Source: Styela clava (taxonomy: Eukaryota > Chordata > Ascidiacea > Stolidobranchia > Styelidae). Taken from it: DNA of 64,000 nucleotides. Below the pieces are notes generated by a model. That model saw only the letters and a list, made by a program, of their open reading frames with translations, did no database searches and was not told where the DNA came from. The DNA is taken from assembly GCF_964204865.1 (NCBI RefSeq), contig NC_135255.1, positions 22,659,135 through 22,723,134 of the forward strand. The letters run 5' to 3'. Positions within the stretch are counted from its first letter, which is position 1. Each line of letters begins with the position of its first letter. This document shows, in pieces, positions 37,301 to 48,124 of the stretch. A program made the position numbers and the translations under genes.

Positions 37301-40300
37301 TGTATAGGACACCACCACAAGGGGTTTTTGAGGGTGGATCCCCCCCTCCCCTTTGATACGTATAAAAAAGCATTTTTCGGAAACACTTTACCCCCCTCAA
37401 GAATCTGGAAAGCCCATGTATTAGGCATTAGGCAACCTTATCCCATTAGGTAGACAATATACGGGGCTCCCGAAGTATGCGAACCAAGATGGCGGACATC
37501 GGAATGTAATATGTGTACTAGGTTAGGGTTAGGCCATAATTTTAGGTATAAATACTACAGGAGGCTCTTGGCTAGTCTTCGAACTGATAATAGGACTAAA
37601 ATAAGGAAAATTGGAAAAAAATTATCGTCTAACCCTAACCTGTTACCCATGTTACGTTCCGATGTCCGCCATCTTGGTTCGCATACTTCGGGAGCACCCA
37701 ATATACTGTTATTCACATAACCAATCCTATCACCTCCTCCCAATATAAAAGCCTTTTTACTTACTTTTTCGTGAAGTTATCGCAATCATAGATGAGGAAT
37801 CTTCTTCCATAAATGAACAACGTCTTTCCAATTCCAAAGTCTGACGGATTGAACCATTGCTTTACTTCATGGTCCGATAGTTCCATAACTACCATTGGGA
37901 AGGACGCTGAAAATAATTAGTTACGGTTGAATAAGTATGACCTTTGGCTTTATGTTTTGTTTTATAAAATTTGACCTTTGACTCTTAGTCATGCTTCAGC
38001 GATACTGTAAGATAATATGCCCATTGAATTGAATATCAGTTTCCTCTTTGCTATCAAGTTACAATGAAATCAGTAGGCGTGAGGAATAATAAAATACAGA
38101 GATCAAAATGCACTTCATATTACTGAATAGACGAGAATATTGAGAGTTAGGATAAGGATATGAATGGGATTTTCTTATTTACCTGGGGGAGAGGAAAGCC
38201 AATAGGACAGCTTATATATATATTAGAAAACACAGTCTCTCACCGAGTTACTAAATCAAATTGTGCATGGGGATACTCAAGATAGTCGAGTTGTTAATTA
38301 TTCCATGTGTATGAAATACATTGGTGGAGGAAGCCGTAACTAAGGGAGTTCCAAACTTTTGAGCCCGCGACCGTTTCCAATATATTAAATTTTTCCGCCA
38401 CCCCTCGTTAAGTCTGCATTGTTATGCAAGCGCGGTGCTTCTCTGATCCCATGTATTCTCTCAAAATCGTAAGATTTATGTTTTGCACTAGTTTTTATAA
38501 TTGTGTTTCGAATCAAAAGCCAAAAAAAGTACAATAGATACAGTACTTTGTGTGAAGTTGATATACTCTTTGCGGCCCCCAAAATTCGTTGTGCGTCTCC
38601 GCAAGGGCCACCAGTTAAAGAAGCTCTGTTCGCAGGTTCGAATCCCATGCGGAGAGAGTTACAGTATGTGCAAGAGTATTGCTGGACTCCTCGCCGCCGT
38701 TGGGCGGTTTACGTAATCGTAACCGCTGGTCGGTTACGGCTTCCCCCACCATCAAGTCCATGCTTCCGAAAAAAAATAACTGACTAACTAATCCCATACC
38801 CGACATGGACTGGTAACCGGACATGAGGCTGTGGTATGCCATATGCTTGAAGGGCCTTATCGGCTTTCCTCTCCCTCGGGATAAATATGTCACTCTTATC
38901 CTTTCCTAATATATATAATAAAGGGTGACATGTGTGTATTCCTTTATCTACTTACATTCAACGTCATATCTATCAATAGGGAGTCTTTGTCTCCTCAGCA
39001 ACACAGGGAAAGGATCTCGTCCATCGTTTGGTTCATGAACTTCACGGATTTCGATTGTGTCATCCACCAAGAAATAATGAAGTACGAATGGTCGCATCTC
39101 ACCAAACATGGCATCACGATCGTCCCACACGCAATAGAAGCGAAGAACCTGGATGAGAGGAAATGACAATAATAAGAAAACAGCATTTTACTATCCCGAT
39201 TTTTGAGAAGTATAGGGTGTCCATGAAGTCTTAAATTTTTTTAAAATTGCAAAGGGAATCATCGATACCCTCACAAATGTATTAAATCAAGTAAAAATAC
39301 TTAACAATTACTGATTAAGAACAGCAAACCTGAATAAGATATATTGAGAACTGACTTTAAAAAATAAAATTGAAATTGTAAAGGGACTACTTTATGAACA
39401 CCCTGTATATGACACATTTGTTGTAAAGATAACTACTATATATTTAAAAACTTCAAATTAAAAAAAAACAGATAGTTTTCTGAAACATAGCCTTCGTCCA
39501 ACACGCAATCAGAGCGAAGAACCTGACCCGGAGGCCAGTGTGTTGTGTAATGCAGTCATTTTCAACCTTTTTCGCGGGGCGGAACCACAATGGAACATTC
39601 AAAAACTGAAATGGGCCAAGTGCGGCCCGCGGGCCAAATCTGACCCGTTGAGTAATTCAATCTGGCCCGCCTGATGCTGCCATAACCAACCTAAAACCGA
39701 GTTTTGATGTTTTAGCTTAAAAATAGCTCATGGAATCTGTTGAGATTGCGATTAAATTTAGTTTTGGCACGAGGCTTATTGTTTTCCCCCTTTTTTGTAA
39801 CTCTGTAAATATTGGAATTTAGTCTCGCGCAACCTCTAATGATAATCTGTAAATATTGTTCAGAACTTGATTAATTAACCTAATCACATGGCCTGCAGGC
39901 AATGTTCCCTCTAATTTTTTGTAGTATGTGTGCGCAGAAATTTTGGTGTGTGCGCACTTTTTTGGAAATGACTAATATTTGTGTAAAAATCAATGAAGAA
40001 ATTTTGGCGTTCTAACTGGGTAATAAGTGGGCCAACAACAAACTTTCTCAACCTGACAACCGAGAACATTGTTACATTACATCGAAATACGTCTGTGCGC
40101 AGTAAATCTATGCGTGTGCGCAGCCTCTGGAAGCTGTGTGCGCGCGTACACTTTAGAGGGAACACTGCCTGCAGGTCTAGATGAGCAAAATGTTTGACCC
40201 CTGGTCTAAAAACCTTACCCAGTTTTACCCAGCCTACCCCAGTTTTAAGAGACTTGCCGATGCCTTGAACATTACTGTAGCCACTTGGGGCCTAATAAAT

Positions 40301-43300
40301 TATAAACCCTACCAAAACTTGAAAACGAGTTAAAATCAGAAGCATTTTTTCCAACCACAAAAACATTGACATCTATTACGCCACAATAATTAAATGAAGA
40401 AATGATCCTGTAAAATAACAATACTAATTCCTTTATCCTTGCAGAAGTCAATATCTAAGAATGAAAAAAAAAAAAACCTTATAACCTTAGCAACCAACAT
40501 ATTCCTATACCCTGTCTTTCTACCTTAATTAATTATAATTACTCATACTTATAAAGTTACTGATAGATTTAAATACTTATTGCAATCTGGACTATAATTT
40601 GGCAATAATAGGCTCTAGTTTGGGCAATGAAGTGGTCTAGCCCACCTCTTCATGCACCCAATTCTGGCAACTTTGGTTGGGCATTTTGGCATTTGACTCC
40701 ATCTATAATCAGCTTGACAATATATTTTTTTATAAAAGTTTATCTTTACTGTTCACTCCCATTTATAAAATTGATCAATTTGGCAGTGGCAATCATAAAT
40801 TTATTAATATGGTGTGGCAAGTAACTTTTATTTATTTATTTTTTATTAACTACCATTATGTAATTTTTCATGTTCCCTTTACTTAATAACTTCTATATGG
40901 TTGTGTGTGTGGGTGCGTGTGAGCGTGTGTGAAATATTTCAATTATTTTAGGTGAGTGAACACGTACCACATCTTCTTGGCAAAACCTTCCATCTTGTAT
41001 ACATTCTGTACGTTTTAAACCTTATCTAAGGTTTTCTTCGCTCTCCTGATTTCATAATCAGTTTTTATTTATTTATTTTTACCATTCATTTTATTGTTTT
41101 GCTGATTATGGAGTCGAAATAAACTTATACTTATTTAATAAAATAATCCATAGCTCCAACTCTACCTTTCTGTCTAATTTCAAAAATTTCTTCAATTTAT
41201 CGAAGTCAGAGGGAGTGGTGTATGAACGCAGTGGCTGTCTTCGAGATTGTGTGTACGGATCACTTGGTATCGACTCTGGGAAACTCAGAATCAAACCTTC
41301 ACTTTCCATGAAGTCCTGGAACAAAAAATATGATTACTCAGAAATTCATAATGTCAGATAAAATAGGATTTACATATTTATCCCACAGAAGAGGAGAGTC
41401 CTGTTCACAATTTTTGGCAAATTGCCCTGGACAAATTTTGACAAAAAGCTTGGTGTACAAAAGTATTTTTTATGGATATGTTGAGGATCCTTAGCCTGTT
41501 GCTCGTTTAATTTCAATATTAACTTTTTTTATATTTTTACTTCAGCTCAGACGACTTTGAAATACAACTCCGACTTCCATGCCAATAAAAATGCCAAAAA
41601 TCAGGCTCCACTGTAATGCCATTTGGAGATACTCCTGAAGTATGTGCACCAAGATGTCGCATAACCTGGTACACAACGTGAGTTCAGGTAGTGCGCCATT
41701 TTGGTGCGCATTCTTCAGGAGGCCCCATTTGAATCTTGACAACAAAGTGAATAGTGCTCATTTGGTGTTTAATTGTATCAGAGCCTTAAGAATCGAATAC
41801 CTTTTCTACAACTCCACAGTGTTTCAAAAAGTAGAAACTGGGACCAAACCAAATATTCCAAGCTTATGTTATTTTGAATTGAGTAAACATCCAACTCACA
41901 GCTGTAAACTTGTCACAGTTTGTCAGTCTGAATACTTTTCCATAGAACGTCACGTTCATCCCAAGATTCAAATCCTTCCAATGCCAGTTGTCTCCTTGGT
42001 CGTTCTTTGGGAGTCGTTGTCTCTTGATCAACTTGCCCTAAAATTGAAGAATATTTTTAGATTGAAAAAAAAAAAGATTTTCATAAATTTGTCCTGAATA
42101 AAGTTACAGGCGAGTGAACGGCCACTGACAGAAAAGCAGCCAGGATTTTTCTAACAGAGGGTTAGGGTGGAATTAACGCAGTGTGTATAAACAGCCAGGC
42201 CGAGGAGCTTTCCTTTCATTCAAATGGAGTTAAAAGCGAAAATCCTGTTGGACAAATACCAGCGTTGCATGTAGCCTGCCTCCCTTTGTCAGACATTGTT
42301 CGAACAATTTTTGCCCATTCTATATCAAATATATGGAAGCTACTAACATCGACCATTACCCTGTTCCGCAATAACCAAATCTCATTGTTTCATAAATGAA
42401 ATAGAGGTATCGTTCACTGATAAAAAGGAGCTACTATCGGTATATCAATAGTGAGACTGAAAAAAAATTCTTGTTCGAAAAATTATTATTATTTTTGATT
42501 TTACAACTTTGCGCAGAACAAGACTCTGGCCAAGCAGCCACTGAAACAGAAGGAGATACCTTTATTATTGGTTTCACCACTTTATGATGGTGAGGAGTCC
42601 AGCAAGCCAGCAATCATCTTGCACATTATAATACCCAAGACAAACTGTGCAAGCGTGTTCTCAATGCTCACCACGATGTGCCAATCATTTAAACAAAGTA
42701 AATATATTCACATTTCGTTACAAACCTGAGGCATTCCTGAGTTCTCAACAGCCGGTTCAACGACAGCTATACTGTCATCTTCCAGATAATAGTAGATATC
42801 GACTGGACGAACTCGGTAAAACTCAGACGCACTTTCGTGAACTGTTTCTTTGAAGTACGCTTTGTACTTTAGAACCTGGATGAAAAAAGGTTATAACTGT
42901 GGATTGAAATAGTTAAACAGTTGACTGGTTGAAAAATTAGATTATAAGGTCAAGTATTCAGTAATTTATTTTTTCACCAATGCTGGAAAACATTTTGTTC
43001 ATATACATTGTAGAATTCCAGAGAGCGGGGAGACGCACAAAGACCAATAACGATTATCGAGCAGCAACACCCCAGATGGGAGAACAAGACATGAAAAAAA
43101 CTAAATCAATGATATTAAACCTAAGGTAAATGTAAATTATATAGAACAAAATATTCACACGAGGCACTCGTGGCACTCCGGTAAATCCAGACCATTTTAA
43201 ACTGGTATTCAAACTGCAAATGCCAAAATACCTTTTTGTCAAAAGCGAGATGAGCTGGTACGAATGTTTCAGGAGGAGCTTGTTTCGCTTGTCCATACGT

Positions 43301-44708
43301 CAGTGTCGGCATCTTCTTGGCCAATTCATCAAGTTCTGCTTCGGATAGTTGGTTGTGAACCAGCCTTTCACCTGGGATGAGATTTGGTTCATTGAATAAT
43401 AAATTGTATTGAATCAATGATTCTTAAATGCTCCACAATTTTTTGAGGGGGCGTGGGTTCGATTAAAAATAAAAATATTCGGTATATTTGATTTTGACTG
43501 CCCTATTTGTTTTAAAAACTTTGATTAATTTCATTGGTGCTCTCGAAGTATGCAAACCAAGATGGCGGACATCGGAACGTAACATGGGTAACAAGTTAGG
43601 GTTAGGCGATAATTTTTTCCAATTTTCCTTATTTTAGTCCTATTATCAGTTCGAAGACTAGCCAAGAGCCTCCCGTAGTATTTATACCTAAAATATGGCC
43701 TAACCCTAACCTAGTACACATATTACATTCCGATGTCCGCCATCTTGGTTCGCATACTTCGGGAGCCCCATTTCATTATATGTTCCATCCACATATTTTC
43801 AACGTGTTTTTTTAATAAAACATACTTTTGCCTTACTAACTGTTATTTGTAGCTTATTGTTAGCTGGGTATTTTTGAGGTGGGGTGCGAGACTTGACGTA
43901 TTCTAAAAGGGGGCGCGCGGGTTGAAAAGTTTGAAAACTACTGTATTGAATATTCAACCCCAAAAATTACCCTGGGGCCTACGGAAGTGCAAGTCGCACA
44001 GGTTGCAGTGACCTCCAGCCTTGTATACATCTCAAACCTACCTCCTTGCTACAGGTGTAATAAAAAGGGCGAGCCGTGGTGAACTGGAAATATTCTGGTT
44101 ATTGCAAAAAATATCTCCTAACACATCAGCTGATGCTAGTAAAGAGCTTAGTTCGAAGCGAAAAAAAAGTAAAAAAGGTCATATAAAAATATTTAAAACA
44201 ATAAATCTGTGCAACAAAAGCTACCTCCAAGTCCAACTGTTGGTCTCTGTTGGATTGCGTATCCATTCTTGAATCCGAGCGTATTGGAAACATGGAATCG
44301 AGTTTTCTGGGAAAAGAAAAGAAGAGTAATAAAAATCCAAATAGTAACATACAAAGTATTCTACACCAGGGTTCTGAAACTTATATTTAGCGCTTTTAAA
44401 CAGAAATTTGCTCAATAATAAAAGCAAAGTTACAGAGACAAGCACTGAAATGCAGATAGCTGTTGAGTTATTAATCATTATAGCACAGAATTCTGAGACA
44501 CTAAAAACCGATTGACTCAAAAATACTAGAAGTAGGTCAAGTCAATCTTTTCAAGAAAACGGCCATGAGATAGCAAACTTCACATATCTGAATTTCTTGG
44601 GAAAAAACTCACACAAAATGTACTATTTTAAGCCAATTAAATTACCGTGGGATCTTTGAATGTATTCCCAGGAAGAAAAGGCAGCCCGTCAGCTCTGGTT
44701 GTTGTCAT
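34389..44708 (-). CDS. EFHC1: EFHC1-like axonemal DM10-domain protein, no EF-hand
   Basis: Twelve exons, read from the 5' end on the minus strand: 44646-44708, 44225-44306, 43232-43371, 42726-42875, 41900-42037, 41166-41315, 38956-39148, 37765-37906, 37069-37147, 36265-36405, 35132-35345, 34389-34546. All phases agree and give 549 residues. Three DM10 domains lie at about 94-199, 239-355 and 412-515. Hallmarks include LPFLPG near the start, [23 protein letters not shown]-like [26 protein letters not shown] and [16 protein letters not shown]. The family comprises inner-lumen proteins of ciliary doublet microtubules; human EFHC1 is about 640 residues with a C-terminal EF-hand. Here the stop comes about 35 residues after DM10-3, so the EF-hand region is absent unless an alternative 3' exon exists. 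Many introns carry MITEs. Confidence 0.95.
35764..35972 (-). repeat. tRNA-derived SINE copy
   Basis: Reverse orientation of the SINE at 38560-38912. From the left it reads GGATAGGATTTACATATTTA (tail), CCAGTCCATGTCGGGTATGG, GCCGTAACCGACCAGCGGTT, GGCGGCGAGGAGTCCAGCA and CATGGGATTCGAA (remains of the B-box). Located in the intron between EFHC1 exons 10 and 11. Confidence 0.65.
36135..36234. mobile_element. hAT-type MITE, short form (family C)
   Basis: A 100-bp hairpin-like element. It starts GGACCTCCAGAAGTATG and ends TTACTTCGGGAGCGCC, with CCAAGATGGTGCACAACCT in the left arm. Flanks AAAACGCT and AAAACACC look like a decayed 8-bp duplication. It begins about 30 bp beyond the donor of EFHC1 exon 10. 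Confidence 0.75.
36408..36660. repeat. two-unit tandem repeat next to EFHC1 exon 10
   Basis: The words TGTCNAAAAATAAG, GATTTGTTGACACAAAT-like, ATGTTC, and GTTNGTTCATTAATTATT occur twice, about 135 bp apart (36408 and 36543). The first unit starts directly at the acceptor of exon 10, so it includes the polypyrimidine side of a functional splice site. The second unit runs into the dispersed repeat also found at 16790-16985. Confidence 0.65.
36580..37010 (+). repeat. dispersed repeat, interrupted by a MITE
   Basis: This is the same repeat as 16790-16985. The left part runs to ATCAACTCTTT (about 36695) and resumes with CTCTTGGCACTGGCCC at about 36914, ending near TCGTTTAGTAAACTT. The 215-bp interruption is the MITE at 36698-36913. 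Confidence 0.65.
36698..36913. mobile_element. hAT-type MITE, medium form (family B), nested
   Basis: Inverted relative to 14191-14399. It starts GCGCCGCTCCAGAAGTATG and ends ACACACAATGGGAGTACC. It interrupts the dispersed repeat of 36580-37010, whose intact paralogue at 16790-16985 reads straight through. CTCTT is present on both sides as the visible part of the target duplication. Confidence 0.85.
37463..37698. mobile_element. hAT-type MITE, long form (family A)
   Basis: A 236-bp palindromic element flanked by the exact 8-bp duplication CAATATAC (37455-37462 and 37699-37706). The left end is GGGGCTCCCGAAGTATGCG and the left arm contains CCAAGATGGCGGACATCGG, with a near-perfect inverted copy in the right arm. 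It lies in the EFHC1 intron, about 66 bp from the donor of exon 8. Confidence 0.9.
38560..38912 (+). repeat. tRNA-derived SINE, fullest copy
   Basis: The head carries a perfect B-box word, GGTTCGAATCCC (38634-38645). It is followed by GCTGGACTCCTCGCCGCCG, AACCGCTGGTCGGTTACGG, CATACCCGACATGGACTGG and a tail ending ACTCTTATCCTTTCC. Related copies end in ATCCT/AGGAT runs, suggesting a pentanucleotide tail. The copy at 58562-58885 preserves a better A-box region. Inferred to be an RNA polymerase III retroposon. It lies in the intron between EFHC1 exons 7 and 8. Confidence 0.7.
39215..39405. mobile_element. mariner-type MITE
   Basis: Starts GGGTGTCCATGAAGTC and ends TTTATGAACACCCTG, with TA outside both ends. 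The interior matches 23894-24089. It lies in the intron upstream of EFHC1 exon 7. Confidence 0.7.
39612..40205. mobile_element. hAT-like repeat, GGCCCGC family (outer, split)
   Basis: Starts near GGGCCAAGTGCGGCCCGCG and ends near GTTTGACCCCTGG, with the interior shared with 11790-12112. It is interrupted by a separate MITE at 39900-40167. Removing that insertion leaves about 325 bp, the same size as the other copy. Confidence 0.6.
39900..40167. mobile_element. hAT MITE, CAGTGTTCCCTCTAA ends, nested
   Basis: A 268-bp element with inverted ends CAATGTTCCCTCTAA / TTTAGAGGGAACACTG. It is flanked by the exact 8-bp duplication CCTGCAGG (39892-39899 and 40168-40175). Subterminal TGTGTGCGCA words are present at both ends. 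It is inserted into the older hAT-like repeat 39612-40205. Confidence 0.9.
41627..41724. mobile_element. hAT-type MITE, short form (family C)
   Basis: A 98-bp element flanked by CCATTTGG (41619-41626) and CCATTTGA (41725-41732), a 7/8 target duplication. It starts AGATACTCCTGAAGTATG and ends CATTCTTCAGGAGGCC. It lies in the EFHC1 intron between exons 5 and 6. Confidence 0.8.
43536..43769. mobile_element. hAT-type MITE, long form (family A)
   Basis: A 234-bp palindromic element flanked by the exact 8-bp duplication ATTTCATT (43528-43535 and 43770-43777). The ends are GGTGCTCTCGAAGTATGC and GCATACTTCGGGAGCCCC, with CCAAGATGGCGGACATCGG in the left arm. It lies in the intron between EFHC1 exons 2 and 3. 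Confidence 0.9.
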
Positions 44709-45620
44709 TTTGATGATATAAGAAGTTAAGATATGAAATATTTAGCGATAAAATATGCTAAACATACAAAAAAGACAAAATTGAATTTACAATTGATACT
44801 GTTACATTTGACGCCTTACCTTTGTACAAACAAACATTAATATAGATATGGTTAGGTAAAATCTCAAAATGTGATTTTTTTCAAAATTTTCAGAAATATA
44901 CCAACAGTAAACTACCAGCACATGCTTTCATACAAAAAAAATGATATAAACAGAGCTATACAAATGCACAATAAGCAATTTCAAAAATCACGCCATTTTG
45001 GTACGCAATTACAATCATGTTTTTTAAGTGAGATCCGATACCAGAGTAGTTTTATGACACTGAGATCGCATACTGAAGTAGCACCAAAACCCTTAAAAAT
45101 GTACCAACAGCAAACTACATAATTCCATACAAGAACATTTTTAAACATTAAAAATACAATAGCAGCAATATTATGAAACATACAAATGGAAATAGGCTAA
45201 CAATAGAAAAAATCAGCAGAGGCCACAAATAAATACATATAACAATATGTATACAATATCGAAAAATAGGTTTGGTTTGTGAAGTTATGTAAAGAACATG
45301 AATTTTGAGATAAAATGGTTGTCAAATGTAACTTTTACTTTTATTATGATTACTTGGGACCATGGATGTCTAAAATAGTTCAAATATTCTAATTTATATT
45401 CATATTATATTGATTATACGGAAAATCTGGAATTGTTTCAAACAATTGAAATTTAACAGTATTACCACAAAGACTCTCATTCAATTTATGAAAGCTGATT
45501 TCTAATTACTAAAACACCATTTTACATCACTTTGGAACAATGTTGGATATATGGTGATCGGTTAAATGAATATTTAGCTGCCTTATTGGTTTTCCTCTTC
45601 AGTGTCTTACACAGTAATAT
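44709..45620. other. spacer between DNAAF11 and EFHC1-like genes
   Basis: This 912-bp stretch holds the 3' flank of DNAAF11 and the 5' flank of the EFHC1-like gene, both on the minus strand. A near-repeat is visible: ACCAACAGTAAACTACCAGCA at about 44899 has a partner ACCAACAGCAAACTACAT at about 45102. No bounded transposon or frame. It should contain the EFHC1 promoter, but no core element stands out. Confidence 0.45.
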
Positions 45621-46958
45621 TCATATAAGTGGCGGAACATCTGGGTTGTCGATAAAATCATCACTTTGAATCATCTGTTCCTTATTAACCAGTTTCTTCT
45701 TGCTTTTCAAAGTTAACGGCCCTTTCGATTGATGTTTTTCCTCTTTTGTTATATTGGCAAGAGTATTTTGCATAGATTTGGAAGAGTCATATTCTAACGT
45801 CTCAATATTTTTAGTCTTTTTATTATCTTTTACATTTTTAGATGAATTTTTCTTCATTTTTGTATCGGGTTTATTTGTTGTTTGAATCGGTTTTGGTGGG
45901 GGGTTCAATTTAGGCATAGTGACCACTAGGTGGCCAGTGGTCTGTGATCGCTTAGCTGTGGATTTATCTGTCAAAACTTCATCTTGCAACACCAGCTGCA
46001 AAACATCACTTTTCAAGGTGACCTTGACGTATTTTGGTTGAACGTCGACATCAATTAGTGACGTATCAAGATATTTAAAACAAGCAACGTCTAATACAAA
46101 CGCTGAATCATCTTCTGTTTCAGTCAGTGAAAAATCAACTTTGCCTTCATTAATGTTCATTGGATCCCCTGCATCGTTAAAATATCGTTTCGTCCGTTTA
46201 AATTCTGGTTTTTCAAACATTGGTTTTGATTTCTTTTCACGGTTTTCTTTCATTTTTGAATGCATTTCTTTTCTACTTTCTGGGGTATAGTCACATTTAC
46301 TGTTCCAAAAATCAGCATTTTCTTCTTCTGTTTTATCATTATCTTCTGACTTCGATTCTGCATCATTTCCAGAGCTTTGCAATCGTTTTTCATCATCAGT
46401 TTTTTTTGATTCATATTCTTTTTGTTGCTGTAAAATTTTCAGTCGAATAGAATCAAAATCTTGACACGCTTGAATTCTTTCAGACTTTTCAATTGTTTGG
46501 CCATCGAGTCTTTGCAGCTGCGGTAATGCCGCAATAACGTATTGTCTGTAACCTTCAAAATTGACACACGGATTCCCTGTGAGATAAATTTCTTCTAAAA
46601 AATAGTTTGAGCGTAGCGATTCAATTGTTGTAACTTCGCTAACAAAATTCAAAGTTAAATCTAGTTTTTGTAATGACTCGCATCCTTCCATGTTCTCAAT
46701 CTTCGCAACATTATTCAAAGCTAAATTCAGGTATTCCAATTTCTTTAATTTTCCAACATTTTCAATTTTGTCAATAAGATTGCTCTGAAGATACAATATC
46801 TTCAAATCTTTACACCATTTGTCTAAATATTCAATTTTTTCAATGTCTTGCTGATGAAGAGATATTTCTTCCAGAGTATATATCTCACATTCATTGTGCT
46901 CCGCTCTTTTTCGAATCAACTGTTCCGTTATTCGAACCATAATGCTATATCCAGCCAA
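45621..46958 (-). CDS. DNAAF11: dynein axonemal assembly factor 11 (LRRC6/tilB)
   Basis: An intronless frame of 445 residues, close to the family length (human about 466). N-terminal leucine-rich repeats (about 28-150; LKILYLQSNLIDKIENV, LEYLNLALNNVAKIENM) end in a cap with NPCVNFEGYRQYVIAALPQL. A charged coiled-coil stretch follows (about 170-260), then a CS-like domain (about 275-355; DTSLIDVDVQP, KRSQTTGHLVV), and the family's conserved tail, DNPDVPPLI. DNAAF11 works in the cytoplasm in preassembly of the dynein arms of motile cilia. Met7 (46940) begins MVRITEQLIRK, which fits the family start better than Met1. It lies upstream of the EFHC1-like gene on the same strand. Confidence 0.96.
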   Translation of the reverse strand: MAGYSIMVRITEQLIRKRAEHNECEIYTLEEISLHQQDIEKIEYLDKWCKDLKILYLQSNLIDKIENVGKLKKLEYLNLALNNVAKIENMEGCESLQKLDLTLNFVSEVTTIESLRSNYFLEEIYLTGNPCVNFEGYRQYVIAALPQLQRLDGQTIEKSERIQACQDFDSIRLKILQQQKEYESKKTDDEKRLQSSGNDAESKSEDNDKTEEENADFWNSKCDYTPESRKEMHSKMKENREKKSKPMFEKPEFKRTKRYFNDAGDPMNINEGKVDFSLTETEDDSAFVLDVACFKYLDTSLIDVDVQPKYVKVTLKSDVLQLVLQDEVLTDKSTAKRSQTTGHLVVTMPKLNPPPKPIQTTNKPDTKMKKNSSKNVKDNKKTKNIETLEYDSSKSMQNTLANITKEEKHQSKGPLTLKSKKKLVNKEQMIQSDDFIDNPDVPPLI

Positions 46959-47446
46959 ATATTTTTCAAAGAGTTACGGTAATTGAATTTACAACGACAC
47001 CTAAATCAGCTCAGCTCTAAAAGAATTCATAAAAATAAAACCTTAGATTAATCTTCAGTACAGTCTTATCATTCACAATTGCCATAAATTTGGAGAAAAC
47101 GTTCAAGTTCCAAATCTAAGGACTCGAAAACGCTGAAAGTCACGAAAAATAATTTCCAATAGGGCCTTAGTAACGGTTGTTATGGCATACATCGATGACA
47201 ACGGAGTCAGTGGACCGTGTAGGCGTGGCTTCGTGTTTTCAGTGATATATTTTAGGTTTTGTTGGTTTATAATCTTTTAATATTACATAACAAACAACAG
47301 TGATATTTTTTATTTAGATTGATACATATAACCACATATAACATTCTTCGTAGGCAGAGAAAGTGTTTAATAATTCGACTGTTAAGTCTGGTGGCGTGAA
47401 ACACCAGCATTGTTCGAATTAGTAGTTATTTCATAGATCTATTTAA
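46959..47446. other. 5' flank of DNAAF11
   Basis: The region between the DNAAF11 start and the first piggyBac-type MITE. Around 47104-47200 it holds AAGTTCCAAATCTAAGG, CACGAAAAATAATTTCC and GGTTGTTATGGCATACATCGA. The gapped pair GTTGTTATGGCA resembles an RFX X-box half (GTTRCC-type), but I cannot identify a full X-box. No gene. Confidence 0.3.
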
Positions 47447-48120
47447 CCCTTTCCATGCGATTTTTATTTTTTAATAAATAATCGTATTTGCTACGCCGAT
47501 TTTATGTATTTGTACCCCCACAACTAATCGATTGACTAACAAAAAACTAATGATCCTCTGCTGCCCACTGACGGCTCGTTGGAAAGCTTCTTCAAAGAGC
47601 TTGCAATTGGCGATTAAAAAAAAAAGTATTTTTAAAAGTGGTGGTCTGAGTCACGAACCGGATAGAAAAAAGGCAGTTTTTTTTCTTGGGAGTTGAAACT
47701 TTAAACCGTGATAAAAAATAGAAATATTCGCTAAATCCTTTACTGTTACCGCTTCGTGGTTGGCAAACAATAGCATAATATTGCTGTAGCAATTTCGTGA
47801 TCTAACTCAAAATATTTTGGTAGATGGAAGGGATAATATGTCTTCTATTACCACCCAAAAAACACCGAAATTTGCATAAATTTCAAAAACACTCCCTCGT
47901 TCCGCCGCAAATAAAATTCCTGTCGCAAACGAAAGCGAGATTTACCGTCGCTTATGTTAATCTCGAAGAAGACTTCTTATCAATAAACTAAAACCCGGAA
48001 AAACTAGACCAACAGTTTGCGACCCATTGCTAAATAAAACAGTGAAGTACATCAACGTACCCGCCGCAATCTAGCGAATTTTGTCGTGGGTACGTATACG
48101 TGCCCACCGCACGGAAAGGG
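47447..48120. mobile_element. piggyBac-type MITE, copy 1
   Basis: A 674-bp element with inverted ends CCCTTTCCATGCG / CGCACGGAAAGGG. It is flanked by TTAA on both sides (47443-47446 and 48121-48124), the target specificity of piggyBac transposases. A second copy, very similar across its length, lies at 55187-55843. No transposase frame. It sits between the divergent DNAAF11 and BORCS5 genes. Confidence 0.88.
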
Positions 48121-48124
48121 TTAA

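Noticed and set aside
46220-46450. Plus-strand open frame inside DNAAF11
   Set aside because: It is antisense to the well-conserved DNAAF11 coding sequence.
47150-47200. RFX X-box upstream of DNAAF11
   Set aside because: Only one half-site-like word is visible; a proper palindromic X-box could not be found by eye.
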